From positions 124,001-188,000 of the forward strand of contig JAHQIY010000042.1 in assembly GCA_019054805.1 (NCBI GenBank): DNA of 64,000 nt, in the 5' to 3' direction. Origin of the DNA: Brachionus manjavacas. Taxonomy: Eukaryota > Rotifera > Eurotatoria > Ploima > Brachionidae. This document shows positions 30,150 through 39,157 of the stretch, one piece after another (positions within the stretch are counted from its first letter, which is position 1; every line of letters starts with the position of its first letter). The notes beneath the pieces were generated by a model. The model was not told the origin of the DNA and ran no database searches. It was given only the letters and a program-made list of their open reading frames with translations. Made by a program: the position numbers and the translations under genes.

Positions 30150-32603
30150 CTATAACGAATCTCTTAGTGATTTCATCGGCGTATTGCGCACCATTCTTAA
30201 CACTGGAATAGCGCCCGCAACCATCAATGAAAGCATGGCTAAAGCACCAGAATGTAGATACTCCGTCGGAATAAACTGAACCTCTAAAGTCCAACCAAAA
30301 GATTGTTTTATGACGATATCAACCACCAGGTTGGCCAGGGCTAATCCCAAAGGCATGGCTATGAGAATCGCTATCGCACCAAATACGAACAGCTGCAAAC
30401 TGCCCATCAAAATCAACTCTCTTCCAGACATACCTAGGCAGCGCAACAAAGAGATATGCTTTTGACGCGAGACCTCACCAGCGACAGTGGCAAAGAAAAT
30501 ACCAAACACGGCAATCACAAGCGTAATGTTACCTAGGGTGTCCGCAATCGAGAAGGTGCGATCAAAGACTCTCATTGCCTGACTGTGAATGTGGCTGTTA
30601 TCAAAAATTCGTTCAGCATCGAGCCTGAAGATGGTTTCTAGTCGCCGTTTGAGGCCAATAGGATTCACACCATCATTTAACACAGCACCGAGAGCAACGG
30701 AACCACTTCCGGCAAAGGCGTAAAGCCAGTTACGATGTGATAGCAAGACTTGATTATACGGATTACCATAGTCGTAATAGACGCCTACGACTTGCCAGCC
30801 AGAACCGAGTTTACCGGTTAAGTCGATATAGTCCCCGGGACGAATGCCAAGCTTAAGGGCCATAGACTCACTGATCATCACCCCTTTTGAGTGATGCAAA
30901 TGATACCAATAATTAGGGATACCCAATTTAACTGTTAAGGCGTCAAGTTCCCCTTCTGATGCACCAGTGCTGACAACTTGCAACGCTCCTTTATCGGTTG
31001 AGATATCTTTTTCCCAACGCCACCAGACTGAGTCCACTTCCGGCTGTTTGGTCAGCCAAGTGCTCATGCGTGCCGCTGCACTATTGTTTGGATAAATGTA
31101 TAAATCCGCCGCTAGTCGTTGGGTTAACCATTTATCCGTTGTATCTCGGAAACTGCCGACCATAGTCTCTACGCCAATATTGGCAGCCATTGCCAACATA
31201 AACGCCATCGTCGCTACACCACGGTAACTCATGCTCGCCGCCGCGTCAGCAAAGAACCAACGTACCTTCACCCAACGCAAAGTGTACGACAAGCTTTCAA
31301 AGACTTTCCAGATAATATAAGGCGTAAAGAGCGCCACACTTAGCAGCATTAACGCAATAATTGCAAAACCTGTCTCTTGAGTTTGCGGAGCTTGGTAAAG
31401 AGCAATCGCTGCAACACAACACGCACAAGCAATAAGCGCTTGAATAGTAAATTCAGCACCAGCAAATCGAACAAGGGATAATCTAGTCGTCAAGCGACTT
31501 GGTTGAGACCGTAGCAAACGAACCAAAGGCCAAGCACAAGCCACTATTGCTCCGGCTAACGAAAGATAAAAGCTGTATAGGCTAGAACGCCAGTCCCATG
31601 CGATCGACAATCCAATATTGGTATCATACAAATCGCCTAAGCTCGCAGATACCGTTGGAATAAGCTGATTAGCCAGTAACATACCTAAGATGTTGCCACA
31701 TAGCCAACCGACAAAAACTAAGGCAAAGAGTTCGAGTAGCAACGCCTGAGCTAACTGCCAACCCGACACCCCCATCTGTCTTAAATTCCCAACCAGAGGC
31801 TGACGTTGAGTCAAGGTCATCGACATGGCTTGATAGAAGATAAATAGCCCAACTAGAAATGCTAGCATCCCCATTGCACTCAAGTTCAAATGGAACGCTT
31901 CGGTCAATGACTCAAGTTCAGCGCGAGAGCTTCGAGTGAGCACCATACCATTAGGCAGAACAGATTTGAGTTTAGCGATCTTCTCTTCTGGCATATCCGC
32001 ACAAGCGATCACCGAAATTCCTGAACTACGTTCGATCATCCTGAGTAAAGACATATCAGCAACGATACGCGTACCGTTCAATCGCCTTTCGGTATCAATA
32101 CTAATAGGCCCCAGAGCGCTGCCATCGTTTAAGCGAATAAAATCGCCATTATTCCATTTCATGTGCAGTGCGAGATCAGCGCTAACAAGCACAGGATATG
32201 GCGGCTTCATTAGCGCTAGAGAAGATATATCATCGAGCAAAGAGCCGGATTCAAACTCGATCATCGCAACCGGGTCGATTCCAACCAACATTAAGTCGGT
32301 TCCGTTTGCCGTCCTTATGCGTAGGCTTTCAAATGGCGCACACTGGTGGAACCCATCACGGCGAAGTTGAACATAAAAGCCTTGAGGGATCTTGTTTGCT
32401 GCGTGCTTGGGACGAATTCGGTAAGGAAGAGGATTAGAGAATAGCTTTTCGCCATGTTCATAGCTCTGACGAGCATGGCTGTTGATTGAGCTAACACCAA
32501 CAAGAAGAGAAACACCTAAAGTAAGACCAAGCCAAACTAGGATGATTTGAAAAGGATAACGTCTGTAATGACCAAGTAGCGCTTTAACTACGGGCCATAA
32601 CAT
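30150..32603 (-). CDS. FtsX/MacB-type ABC transporter permease
   Basis: Inner-membrane permease of 817 residues: an N-terminal transmembrane segment (about 14-36), a large periplasmic domain, then two FtsX cores with several helices each (MGMLAFLVGLFIFYQAMSMTLTQRQ near 240; FGIFFATVAGEVSRQKHISLLRCLGMS near 690). The LLRxLGMS motif is the coupling region of LolCE/FtsX permeases. It overlaps the ATPase gene by 20 bases. The system most likely extracts or moves a lipid or lipoprotein at the membrane face; the substrate is unknown. Confidence 0.88.
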   Translation of the reverse strand: MLWPVVKALLGHYRRYPFQIILVWLGLTLGVSLLVGVSSINSHARQSYEHGEKLFSNPLPYRIRPKHAANKIPQGFYVQLRRDGFHQCAPFESLRIRTANGTDLMLVGIDPVAMIEFESGSLLDDISSLALMKPPYPVLVSADLALHMKWNNGDFIRLNDGSALGPISIDTERRLNGTRIVADMSLLRMIERSSGISVIACADMPEEKIAKLKSVLPNGMVLTRSSRAELESLTEAFHLNLSAMGMLAFLVGLFIFYQAMSMTLTQRQPLVGNLRQMGVSGWQLAQALLLELFALVFVGWLCGNILGMLLANQLIPTVSASLGDLYDTNIGLSIAWDWRSSLYSFYLSLAGAIVACAWPLVRLLRSQPSRLTTRLSLVRFAGAEFTIQALIACACCVAAIALYQAPQTQETGFAIIALMLLSVALFTPYIIWKVFESLSYTLRWVKVRWFFADAAASMSYRGVATMAFMLAMAANIGVETMVGSFRDTTDKWLTQRLAADLYIYPNNSAAARMSTWLTKQPEVDSVWWRWEKDISTDKGALQVVSTGASEGELDALTVKLGIPNYWYHLHHSKGVMISESMALKLGIRPGDYIDLTGKLGSGWQVVGVYYDYGNPYNQVLLSHRNWLYAFAGSGSVALGAVLNDGVNPIGLKRRLETIFRLDAERIFDNSHIHSQAMRVFDRTFSIADTLGNITLVIAVFGIFFATVAGEVSRQKHISLLRCLGMSGRELILMGSLQLFVFGAIAILIAMPLGLALANLVVDIVIKQSFGWTLEVQFIPTEYLHSGALAMLSLMVAGAIPVLRMVRNTPMKSLRDSL

Positions 32604-33255
32604 GAAGCTGTCCTCCTTGTAACCTTATCTTCCCTTCCATATGTTCAGCAACACGTTCACTGTGCGTTACTAAAAGCAGGGTACAATCGAGCTGTTTGGT
32701 CAAAGTGGTCAGAAGACGCATCACCGCTTCGGCGTTGCGCTCATCTAAGCTACCTGTTGGTTCGTCTGCCAATAGAATTTTAGGTTCCATATAAAGCGCA
32801 CGCGCAATAGCTGCCCTTTGCTGCTGACCACCAGACACCTCTTCTGGATAGCGCCCCAATAGCGGCATCAAATCAAGTGCAGAGAGAATTTGTCGCCAAA
32901 GCCCAGAGTCTTCAGGAAGACCTTTGAGCTGCCGACAAAAGCGAATGTTGTCGGCAATATTTAGGGTAGGAAGAAGGTTAAACTGCTGAAAGATAAGACC
33001 AATATTGTTTCGACGATAGGCAGTTCGTTTGGTTTCCGCAACTTCATGCATTGAGAACTTAGGGAAAGCAACCTCACCAGAATCTACGGTATCTAAGCCG
33101 GCAATCAAGTTAAGTAAAGTACTCTTTCCAGAGCCACTCTCCCCCATTAAAGCTATCTGTTCTCCTTGCTTTAATGACAACTCAGCACCTTGTAAAACGG
33201 GGTGAAACTCACCACCATCTACATAGCCCTTACATAGGTCTGTTAGTTGTAACAT
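32584..33255 (-). CDS. LolD/MacB-type ABC transporter ATP-binding protein
   Basis: 223-residue ATPase with Walker A GESGSGKST, Q-loop LIFQQFNLLPTLN, signature VSGGQQQRAAIARAL and Walker B ILLADEPTGSLD, followed by the switch His in LLVTHS. The sequence falls in the LolD/MacB group that pairs with FtsX-type permeases. It is the first gene of the operon and overlaps the permease start. Confidence 0.95.
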   Translation of the reverse strand: MLQLTDLCKGYVDGGEFHPVLQGAELSLKQGEQIALMGESGSGKSTLLNLIAGLDTVDSGEVAFPKFSMHEVAETKRTAYRRNNIGLIFQQFNLLPTLNIADNIRFCRQLKGLPEDSGLWRQILSALDLMPLLGRYPEEVSGGQQQRAAIARALYMEPKILLADEPTGSLDERNAEAVMRLLTTLTKQLDCTLLLVTHSERVAEHMEGKIRLQGGQLHVMARS

Positions 33256-33378
33256 CTATACTCTCGAAAACCTTAAAAATAGGAATGTGAATCTACACTA
33301 AATCGTCGAATCAAGAAAGTATTTTGGATACTAGATCACAAGATATGCATCGAAACACTATAAACTTACGTTCAAAGT

Positions 33379-34755
33379 CTAATTTTCGATCAAATTCCTA
33401 ATCCATTTGCGTGTTTGCATGCGATAGAGAGACGCGAACCACTTGATGATCTCTTCAGTCAAAAACAACACATAAATCCATTCCGGTTTCCATCCGAGAC
33501 CAATCGCAGCGAAAGCGGCTAGAGGAATACCAATCAACCACTGCGCGACAAGGTCTTGATATAAACAGAATTTAACGTCGCCACCTGCTCGAAGTACGCC
33601 AACAATGGTCATCATAGGAAGGGAGCGAAGAATAATCCCGACGCCCATCACTAGCATGAACTTCTCGGACAGAGCTCGTGTTTCCGGTGTAAGTGCGCTA
33701 AACGCATCTAAAACCAAACCTTGAACCAGATAAAGCACTACAGCTACGACAATGCCGACAAGGACGCTAAGTATCGTTACCCCAATCGCTTGATAGTAAA
33801 CTTCATCGTATTTCTTTGCCCCGATTTGGTTGCCGACGAGTACTGCTGCGGCGTTGGACATCCCGATCAACAGAGCCAGCGCAATCGACTCCACTGGTGA
33901 CATCACTGACAATGCAGCCAAACCTTGTACGCCCGATTGTCCCATAATGGCATGGTAAGCGAATAAGCCACCTGCCCAAGCGAGAAAGTTAAATGTGGTT
34001 GGGAGCGATAACTTCAAAAACTTGATGACACGAGTCAATTCAAGCACATTACTAAGGTCGTTAGCGCTAAAGGCAAGTAAATGTTTTTTGGTATACAAGT
34101 AGCCAAATAAAGTAGCGACTTCTATTGCACCACTTAACACCGTCGCAATTGCCGCCCCTTTAATGCCCATGGCTGGCACACCTAACTTACCGAAAATGAA
34201 AACCCAGTTAAGAAAGATGTTGGAGAGAATCCCGATGCCGCTGAAGAAGGTACTAAGACCCGGTTTGTGCATCGCTCTCAGGCCAACTGCCATACTCGCA
34301 ACGCACGCTACTGCAAACATGCTGACTGAGGTGATCACTAAGTATTCAGCACCTAACTGAATAACTTCAGGATCGTTGGTGGCTAAGCCCATCACCTGCG
34401 TTGGAAACAAGATAAACAGCAAAGCGGTAATCGCGGCAAAAACCATGCATACCAACCAAGTCAACGCGGTACTTTCCCTAACCCCTTTGCGATCACTCGC
34501 CCCCCAATACTGAGCGGTAAGCAAAGCGCCCCCTGTTGTGACTCCGACCAACATAATGGTGGTGACAAAAGTGGCACGAGCCGCAACTCCAACCGCCGCA
34601 ATTTCAGCTTCGCCAAGCTGACCCAACATCAAAACATCGACCAAACTTCGGCTCGAAAACATGATACTTTGTAAAGTGATTGGCAAAGCAATCGCGATCA
34701 AGCGTCTAATAAAATCGCCACGGGTATGGGTTAAAACTTGGGAAAGAGTTATCAA
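33379..34755 (-). CDS. MATE-family multidrug efflux transporter
   Basis: 458 residues with about 12 membrane helices in two six-helix halves, typical of Na+- or H+-driven MATE exporters (NorM relatives). Family-like segments are QSIMFSSRSLVDVLMLGQLGEAEIAAVG at the start and AAAVLVGNQIGAKK in the second half. The substrate cannot be read. It is divergent from the SDR/DUF2867 gene and separate from the ABC operon. Confidence 0.92.
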   Translation of the reverse strand: MITLSQVLTHTRGDFIRRLIAIALPITLQSIMFSSRSLVDVLMLGQLGEAEIAAVGVAARATFVTTIMLVGVTTGGALLTAQYWGASDRKGVRESTALTWLVCMVFAAITALLFILFPTQVMGLATNDPEVIQLGAEYLVITSVSMFAVACVASMAVGLRAMHKPGLSTFFSGIGILSNIFLNWVFIFGKLGVPAMGIKGAAIATVLSGAIEVATLFGYLYTKKHLLAFSANDLSNVLELTRVIKFLKLSLPTTFNFLAWAGGLFAYHAIMGQSGVQGLAALSVMSPVESIALALLIGMSNAAAVLVGNQIGAKKYDEVYYQAIGVTILSVLVGIVVAVVLYLVQGLVLDAFSALTPETRALSEKFMLVMGVGIILRSLPMMTIVGVLRAGGDVKFCLYQDLVAQWLIGIPLAAFAAIGLGWKPEWIYVLFLTEEIIKWFASLYRMQTRKWIRNLIEN

Positions 34756-34857
34756 TCGCGCACCTCAAAATGCAACAGTATGAAAAGAGAGAAAAAATGA
34801 GTCGACTATTATATGATCAGTCGGAATATGAAACCATAAAAACCACAGGGGTTCGGG

Positions 34858-36291
34858 ATGAAAAATGTGCTGGTTTTGGGTGCCTCTGGCTACGTAGGTT
34901 CACAACTCCTCTCTCAGCTATGTGATCGCGGCTATCATGTTACTGCGGCCGCTAGGCAAATAGACTACCTTAAAGCCCGTGTTGAGCCTCATCCAAACCT
35001 AACGCTACGCTATCTCGACCTTGCTGACGAGGCTGCGACTAAAGAGTTAATCCCTCATTTCGACCTTATCTATTTTCTGGTCCACGGCATGGCACATGGG
35101 CACGATTTCTTGGACTATGAAGTGTCCTTAGCCGAAAATTTTAAGAATGCCCTAACCCAGAGCACCGTTAAGCATGTGATTTACCTAAGTGCGATTCAGC
35201 CGCAAACTGGGGACTCTAGCCATCTCAAAGCACGGCGAATGACAGGAGATATTATTCGCAAGTCAGGCGTACCGATCACTGAGCTTCGAGCGGGAGTGAT
35301 CATCGGCCCGGGTTCTGCGGCGTTTGAGATCATGCGTGACTTTGTTTACAACATGCCGATTCTCATTACACCAAAGTGGGTCGAGTCCAAGGCAAACCCC
35401 ATTGCGCTAGAAAACCTCAATCACTATTTGTTATCTGTTGCCGAAGAATCACCGACACAGCATCAGCTCTATGAAGTGGGCGGACCAGATACGCTCAGCT
35501 ATCGACAACAGTTCCAAATCATCGCGAATACAATCAAAAAGCCTATCTCCATTTGGCCCACTTCCCTACTCACACCTAAGATGGCTTCTCAATGGCTTGG
35601 CGTAGTGACTTCCGTTCCCTCTAGTATTGGAGTTGCGTTGCTGTCGGGGTTAGAGCATGACTTCATCGCTGATAGCCAAGCAATCAATAGCAGATATCCC
35701 CAAACCCTTATCTCATTCAACGACATGGTTGCAAACAGTATTGAACAAGAAGGTAAATTTGTTCGAAGTAATGTTTGGGGCTTTGACCCTGCGGCTCTCT
35801 CGCGCTGGCAACCGGGATATGGTTATTACCCAAAACAGACTGGAGCCGAAATAGAAACCGAGCTTTCGTCTACTCAACTTTGGAAACTCGTTAAACAGAT
35901 AGGCAGTAGAAAAGAGGGTTACTTCTTTGCCAACACCCTTTGGCGTACCCGTGAGTGGCTCGATATCTTCTTTGGTGGCGGAAAACCGATTAGACGTTCG
36001 CCTCCAGGACCTGAATTACAGGTTGGAGACCATATCGACTCATGGAAAGTAATTCGCTGCGAAGAAAATCACTTCATCTCATTGCTGTTTGGTATGAAGG
36101 GCCCCGGTTTAGGCCGATTAGAGTTTTTGATTGAGGATTTGGGAGAGAAAAGAAAACTAACAGTCACCGCGTGGTGGCACCCGCAAGGCTTTAGAGGCCT
36201 TTTGTACTGGTTTGCGATGATGCCAGCCCACCTTTTCATCTTTAAAGGTATGGTCAAAGCCATCGTTAAAAAAGCAAAAGAGCTTCCATAA
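34858..36291 (+). CDS. SDR-family NAD(P)-binding protein with C-terminal DUF2867
   Basis: 477 residues. The N-terminal Rossmann fold (about 1-290) has VLVLGASGYVGSQLL and the NmrA/YbjT-like lines LAENFKNAL and HVIYLSAIQP. The C-terminal part (about 330-475) is a DUF2867/SRPBCC-like domain with GDHIDSWKVIRCEEN and WWHPQGFRGLLYWFAMMP. This fusion is known as a YbjT-like family; the substrate is unknown, though a redox or quinone-linked role is often guessed. The ATG is preceded by AGGGG. Confidence 0.85.
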   Translation: MKNVLVLGASGYVGSQLLSQLCDRGYHVTAAARQIDYLKARVEPHPNLTLRYLDLADEAATKELIPHFDLIYFLVHGMAHGHDFLDYEVSLAENFKNALTQSTVKHVIYLSAIQPQTGDSSHLKARRMTGDIIRKSGVPITELRAGVIIGPGSAAFEIMRDFVYNMPILITPKWVESKANPIALENLNHYLLSVAEESPTQHQLYEVGGPDTLSYRQQFQIIANTIKKPISIWPTSLLTPKMASQWLGVVTSVPSSIGVALLSGLEHDFIADSQAINSRYPQTLISFNDMVANSIEQEGKFVRSNVWGFDPAALSRWQPGYGYYPKQTGAEIETELSSTQLWKLVKQIGSRKEGYFFANTLWRTREWLDIFFGGGKPIRRSPPGPELQVGDHIDSWKVIRCEENHFISLLFGMKGPGLGRLEFLIEDLGEKRKLTVTAWWHPQGFRGLLYWFAMMPAHLFIFKGMVKAIVKKAKELP

Positions 36292-36302
36292 TAGAAGCTC
36301 TT
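36278..36302. terminator. Terminator overlapping the end of the SDR gene
   Basis: Arms AAGAGCTTC / GAAGCTCTT; the left arm lies in the last codons of the SDR gene. On the minus strand the T-rich run after it would end the Bcr/CflA-DUF2913 transcript. Confidence 0.72.
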
Positions 36303-36325
36303 GTCGATTCATTTTGTCAGTTAAT

Positions 36326-36985
36326 TTACACCGTTAAACTGAGTGGAATCTCAGCTAGTCGGTCACCTCGGTTGGCTGGAAAGACTAAGTATTCACCGTG
36401 ATATTTCACGTTGGATTTATAGTCCGTTACCTTATGAACCATAAAGCCAGCCGCAGACGCCTTCTCTACAAAATCAGCATGGTGACCACGCACAAACCAA
36501 CTCATCGGTTTGATCATATCTTCACCATCAAAGCTACTTTCACACTGCTCGGTACACATGGCAAGAGAGTTTGGCCCCTCGGTAAAGATTTGTACTTTGC
36601 CGCAACCGACAAGCTCTTCAGACGTCGTGACTTCCCAGCCCTGCTCTTCCATCATGTCGATGAAATTATTGATCTCGTGATCTTTAAGGATGCGATCTTC
36701 TTGGTCTTGAGGGAAGAACTGAGCATAGAACTTGGAAATACGCTGAAACGTCTGCATTAAGCCCGCATTGTTGCCCTTTGAGCGACCCGTCTTTTGCCAA
36801 CGGATTAAATCGTCCGCTACAACACGTGGAAACTGTTGTGACTTAATGGCTTTAGTAATCCAACGAACCAAATAAAGATTGTTTGCTGTTGGCCCATTAG
36901 TGAGTTTGCCAGCTTTATGCTCATTGGTAATCTCTTCTAGAGCCTTATTAACTAGTTTTTGTATTTCTACCGTATATTCAGACAT
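36326..36985 (-). CDS. DUF2913-family protein
   Basis: 219 residues from the ATG that overlaps the stop of the transporter gene by one base (TAATG), with GAAAGG upstream; an earlier in-frame ATG would lie deep inside the transporter. The sequence (VNKALEEITNEHKAGKL, NNLYLVRWITKAIK, WFVRGHHADFVEKASAAGF) fits DUF2913, a Vibrio-rich family without known function, assigned from memory. It is cytoplasmic, with no signal peptide. Translational coupling to a Bcr/CflA exporter suggests a shared condition of use. Confidence 0.72.
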   Translation of the reverse strand: MSEYTVEIQKLVNKALEEITNEHKAGKLTNGPTANNLYLVRWITKAIKSQQFPRVVADDLIRWQKTGRSKGNNAGLMQTFQRISKFYAQFFPQDQEDRILKDHEINNFIDMMEEQGWEVTTSEELVGCGKVQIFTEGPNSLAMCTEQCESSFDGEDMIKPMSWFVRGHHADFVEKASAAGFMVHKVTDYKSNVKYHGEYLVFPANRGDRLAEIPLSLTV

Positions 36986-38190
36986 TACGCCTTTCTTCCA
37001 AATATCCAATAACAAGCCGCAGAGATGACTGAACATGCACTCATCACTGTAATCATCGGCCATGTTACACCGCCCGGCATCATTGCCACGACAGCACCAA
37101 TAACTGAACCTGTACCAAAACGCAGAGTTCCTGCCAACGAAGACGCCGTGCCCGCCATCGTTGGGTAGCCACTTAACAACAGTCCCATTGAGTTACTACC
37201 AATTGTCGATAATGTACCAATAAACATCACAACAAAAATGACCGTTCCCCATAGGCCCGCATCTAACAGCCATGTAACAAATAAACCAATACCCGCAATG
37301 AGTTGAACAATCAGTCCAAAACGCAACATGGTATGTGAGCCGAGCTTTTTAACCAGTCGCCCGTTGATGCTTGTCATTATGATCATCGCGACAATGTTCA
37401 AACCAAACAGATAACCGAACTGCTCAGGTCTCACACCATAAATATCAATGTAGACGAAGGAACCCGCCGTTAAAAATGCAAACATCCCGGCAAACGAAAA
37501 TGCTCCAGAAAAAATCAGCCCCATCGCCACTGGGTTTTTCGCCAATTTGAGATAATTACGTAACGTATTACGAATTCGAAATGGCTGCTTGTTCTCAGCA
37601 CTTAACGTTTCTGGAATCTTCCACAGCACTAAGCAAATAACGACGACAGAGAATGCTGCCAGAATCCAGAAAATCGCACGCCAGCCAAACCACACCGCAA
37701 CGTATCCACCAATCATTGGTGCAATAAGTGGCGCGATGGTAATGACTAATGTGACGAACGACATCGCACGGGCAAAGTCTTCGCGGTCAAACATGTCTCG
37801 AACAACGGCTTGAATAATCACCGCAGCAGCAGCGCCTGCAAAGCCTTGCGCCGTTCGGACCCAAGTTAACGCTTCAATACCGGTTGTTGTGGCACTCACT
37901 ACAGCTGCCAGACCAAAGAAGAGCACGCCCAGAATTAAAACCGGACGACGACCATAACTATCGGCTAATGGTCCATGAATCAACTGACCTAATGCAAATC
38001 CAGCGGTATAAGCAGTTAACGTAATTTGTACCGCCCCTTCAGCAACACCAAGATCTCTGGCGATCGTTGGCATCGCAGGCAGGTACATATCAATCGCTAA
38101 TGGGGTTAATGCACCAATGGCACCCAATACAAGGAATAACAGAAAACTGATTTGTGGGGCCTTGGTTTGATCTAAGGTTCTCTCAGACAT
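36985..38190 (-). CDS. Bcr/CflA-family drug-resistance MFS transporter
   Basis: 401-residue, 12-helix proton-driven exporter. Features: LTPLAIDMYLPAMPTIARDL at the first helix (the Bcr/CflA signature), GPLADSYGRRPVL as the MFS motif A, and GFAGAAAAVIIQAVVRDMFDR in helix 4-5. This group includes exporters of bicyclomycin, sulfonamides and chloramphenicol. It starts 192 bases after rsuA and overlaps the DUF2913 gene. Confidence 0.93.
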   Translation of the reverse strand: MSERTLDQTKAPQISFLLFLVLGAIGALTPLAIDMYLPAMPTIARDLGVAEGAVQITLTAYTAGFALGQLIHGPLADSYGRRPVLILGVLFFGLAAVVSATTTGIEALTWVRTAQGFAGAAAAVIIQAVVRDMFDREDFARAMSFVTLVITIAPLIAPMIGGYVAVWFGWRAIFWILAAFSVVVICLVLWKIPETLSAENKQPFRIRNTLRNYLKLAKNPVAMGLIFSGAFSFAGMFAFLTAGSFVYIDIYGVRPEQFGYLFGLNIVAMIIMTSINGRLVKKLGSHTMLRFGLIVQLIAGIGLFVTWLLDAGLWGTVIFVVMFIGTLSTIGSNSMGLLLSGYPTMAGTASSLAGTLRFGTGSVIGAVVAMMPGGVTWPMITVMSACSVISAACYWIFGRKA

Positions 38191-38382
38191 AAATCTCCTA
38201 CTCGGTTGCGAATCAGATGCAGCTTCCGTGCTGCAACCAAACAGAATAAATGAGCACTAAAAGTGCCGTGGACTGCTTACCTTATGCGGATAACAGACCT
38301 GAAGTGAATCGATCTATATTCAATCAATTCTGTCTAAAAGACTAGTTTCTAGATGGAAATAAAGTATTTCCTCAATAAAGAA

Positions 38383-39084
38383 TTAATTCCAAACAGAGTC
38401 AATTTCTTCTTGAGTTAAATAGCGGTATTCACCCGGCTCTAAGGTTTCGCATAGCTCAATCTCACCAATGCGCTCACGGTGAAGATGCTCAACTTTATTG
38501 CCAAGTGCAGCAAACATACGCTTCACTTGGTGGTACTTACCTTCGGTGATGGTCAGTAACACTTCTTTCTCGTCTTCATCTACCACTTCTAACTTAGCAG
38601 GCAGGGTCAAGCCTTTTTCATTTCTTAATTGAATACCTTCGGCAAACTTCTCTGCATAATCCGCTTGGAGTGGATCAACCAGCCACACTCGGTAAGTTTT
38701 CTCACACTTGTGTTTAGGCGAAGTGATTCGGTGCGACCATTGGCCATCATCAGTAATCAAAACAAGACCAGTAGTATCAACATCAAGGCGACCAGCAAAG
38801 TGCAAGTCTTCCATTTTGACTTCATCTAACAACATAAATGCCGTCTGGTTGAAACCATCTTCATGCGAACAAACAAAACCATCTGGCTTAAAAAGCATGA
38901 TGTAGCGAGGGCCCGGCTTTTGAATCTCTCGGCCTTGCCATTCTACCGTGCACTCTTCAGTCACCTTAGTTGCGCCACTTTTCTGCACTACGTCATTGAC
39001 GGTGACTTCACCACTTTTAATGATTTTTGTTGCTTCTTTACGTGTTGCCCCAAGTGCATCACATAGATATTTATCTAAACGCAT
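38383..39084 (-). CDS. rsuA: 16S rRNA pseudouridine(516) synthase
   Basis: 233 residues: N-terminal S4 RNA-binding domain (MRLDKYLCDALGATRKEATKIIKSGEVTVN) and the RsuA/RluB synthase domain with catalytic Asp in FAGRLDVDTTGLVLITDDG, and KCEKTYRVWL. It modifies U516 of 16S rRNA. It is divergent from radD, and a similar neighbourhood of rsuA and a Bcr transporter with the yejH (radD) region is familiar from enteric genomes. Confidence 0.96.
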   Translation of the reverse strand: MRLDKYLCDALGATRKEATKIIKSGEVTVNDVVQKSGATKVTEECTVEWQGREIQKPGPRYIMLFKPDGFVCSHEDGFNQTAFMLLDEVKMEDLHFAGRLDVDTTGLVLITDDGQWSHRITSPKHKCEKTYRVWLVDPLQADYAEKFAEGIQLRNEKGLTLPAKLEVVDEDEKEVLLTITEGKYHQVKRMFAALGNKVEHLHRERIGEIELCETLEPGEYRYLTQEEIDSVWN

Positions 39085-39157
39085 GAATACCTCATCTTTG
39101 CTAGGTGGGGTATTATAGTGCGACTAGACTAAATAGTTGAGCTATTTCACACATTTT

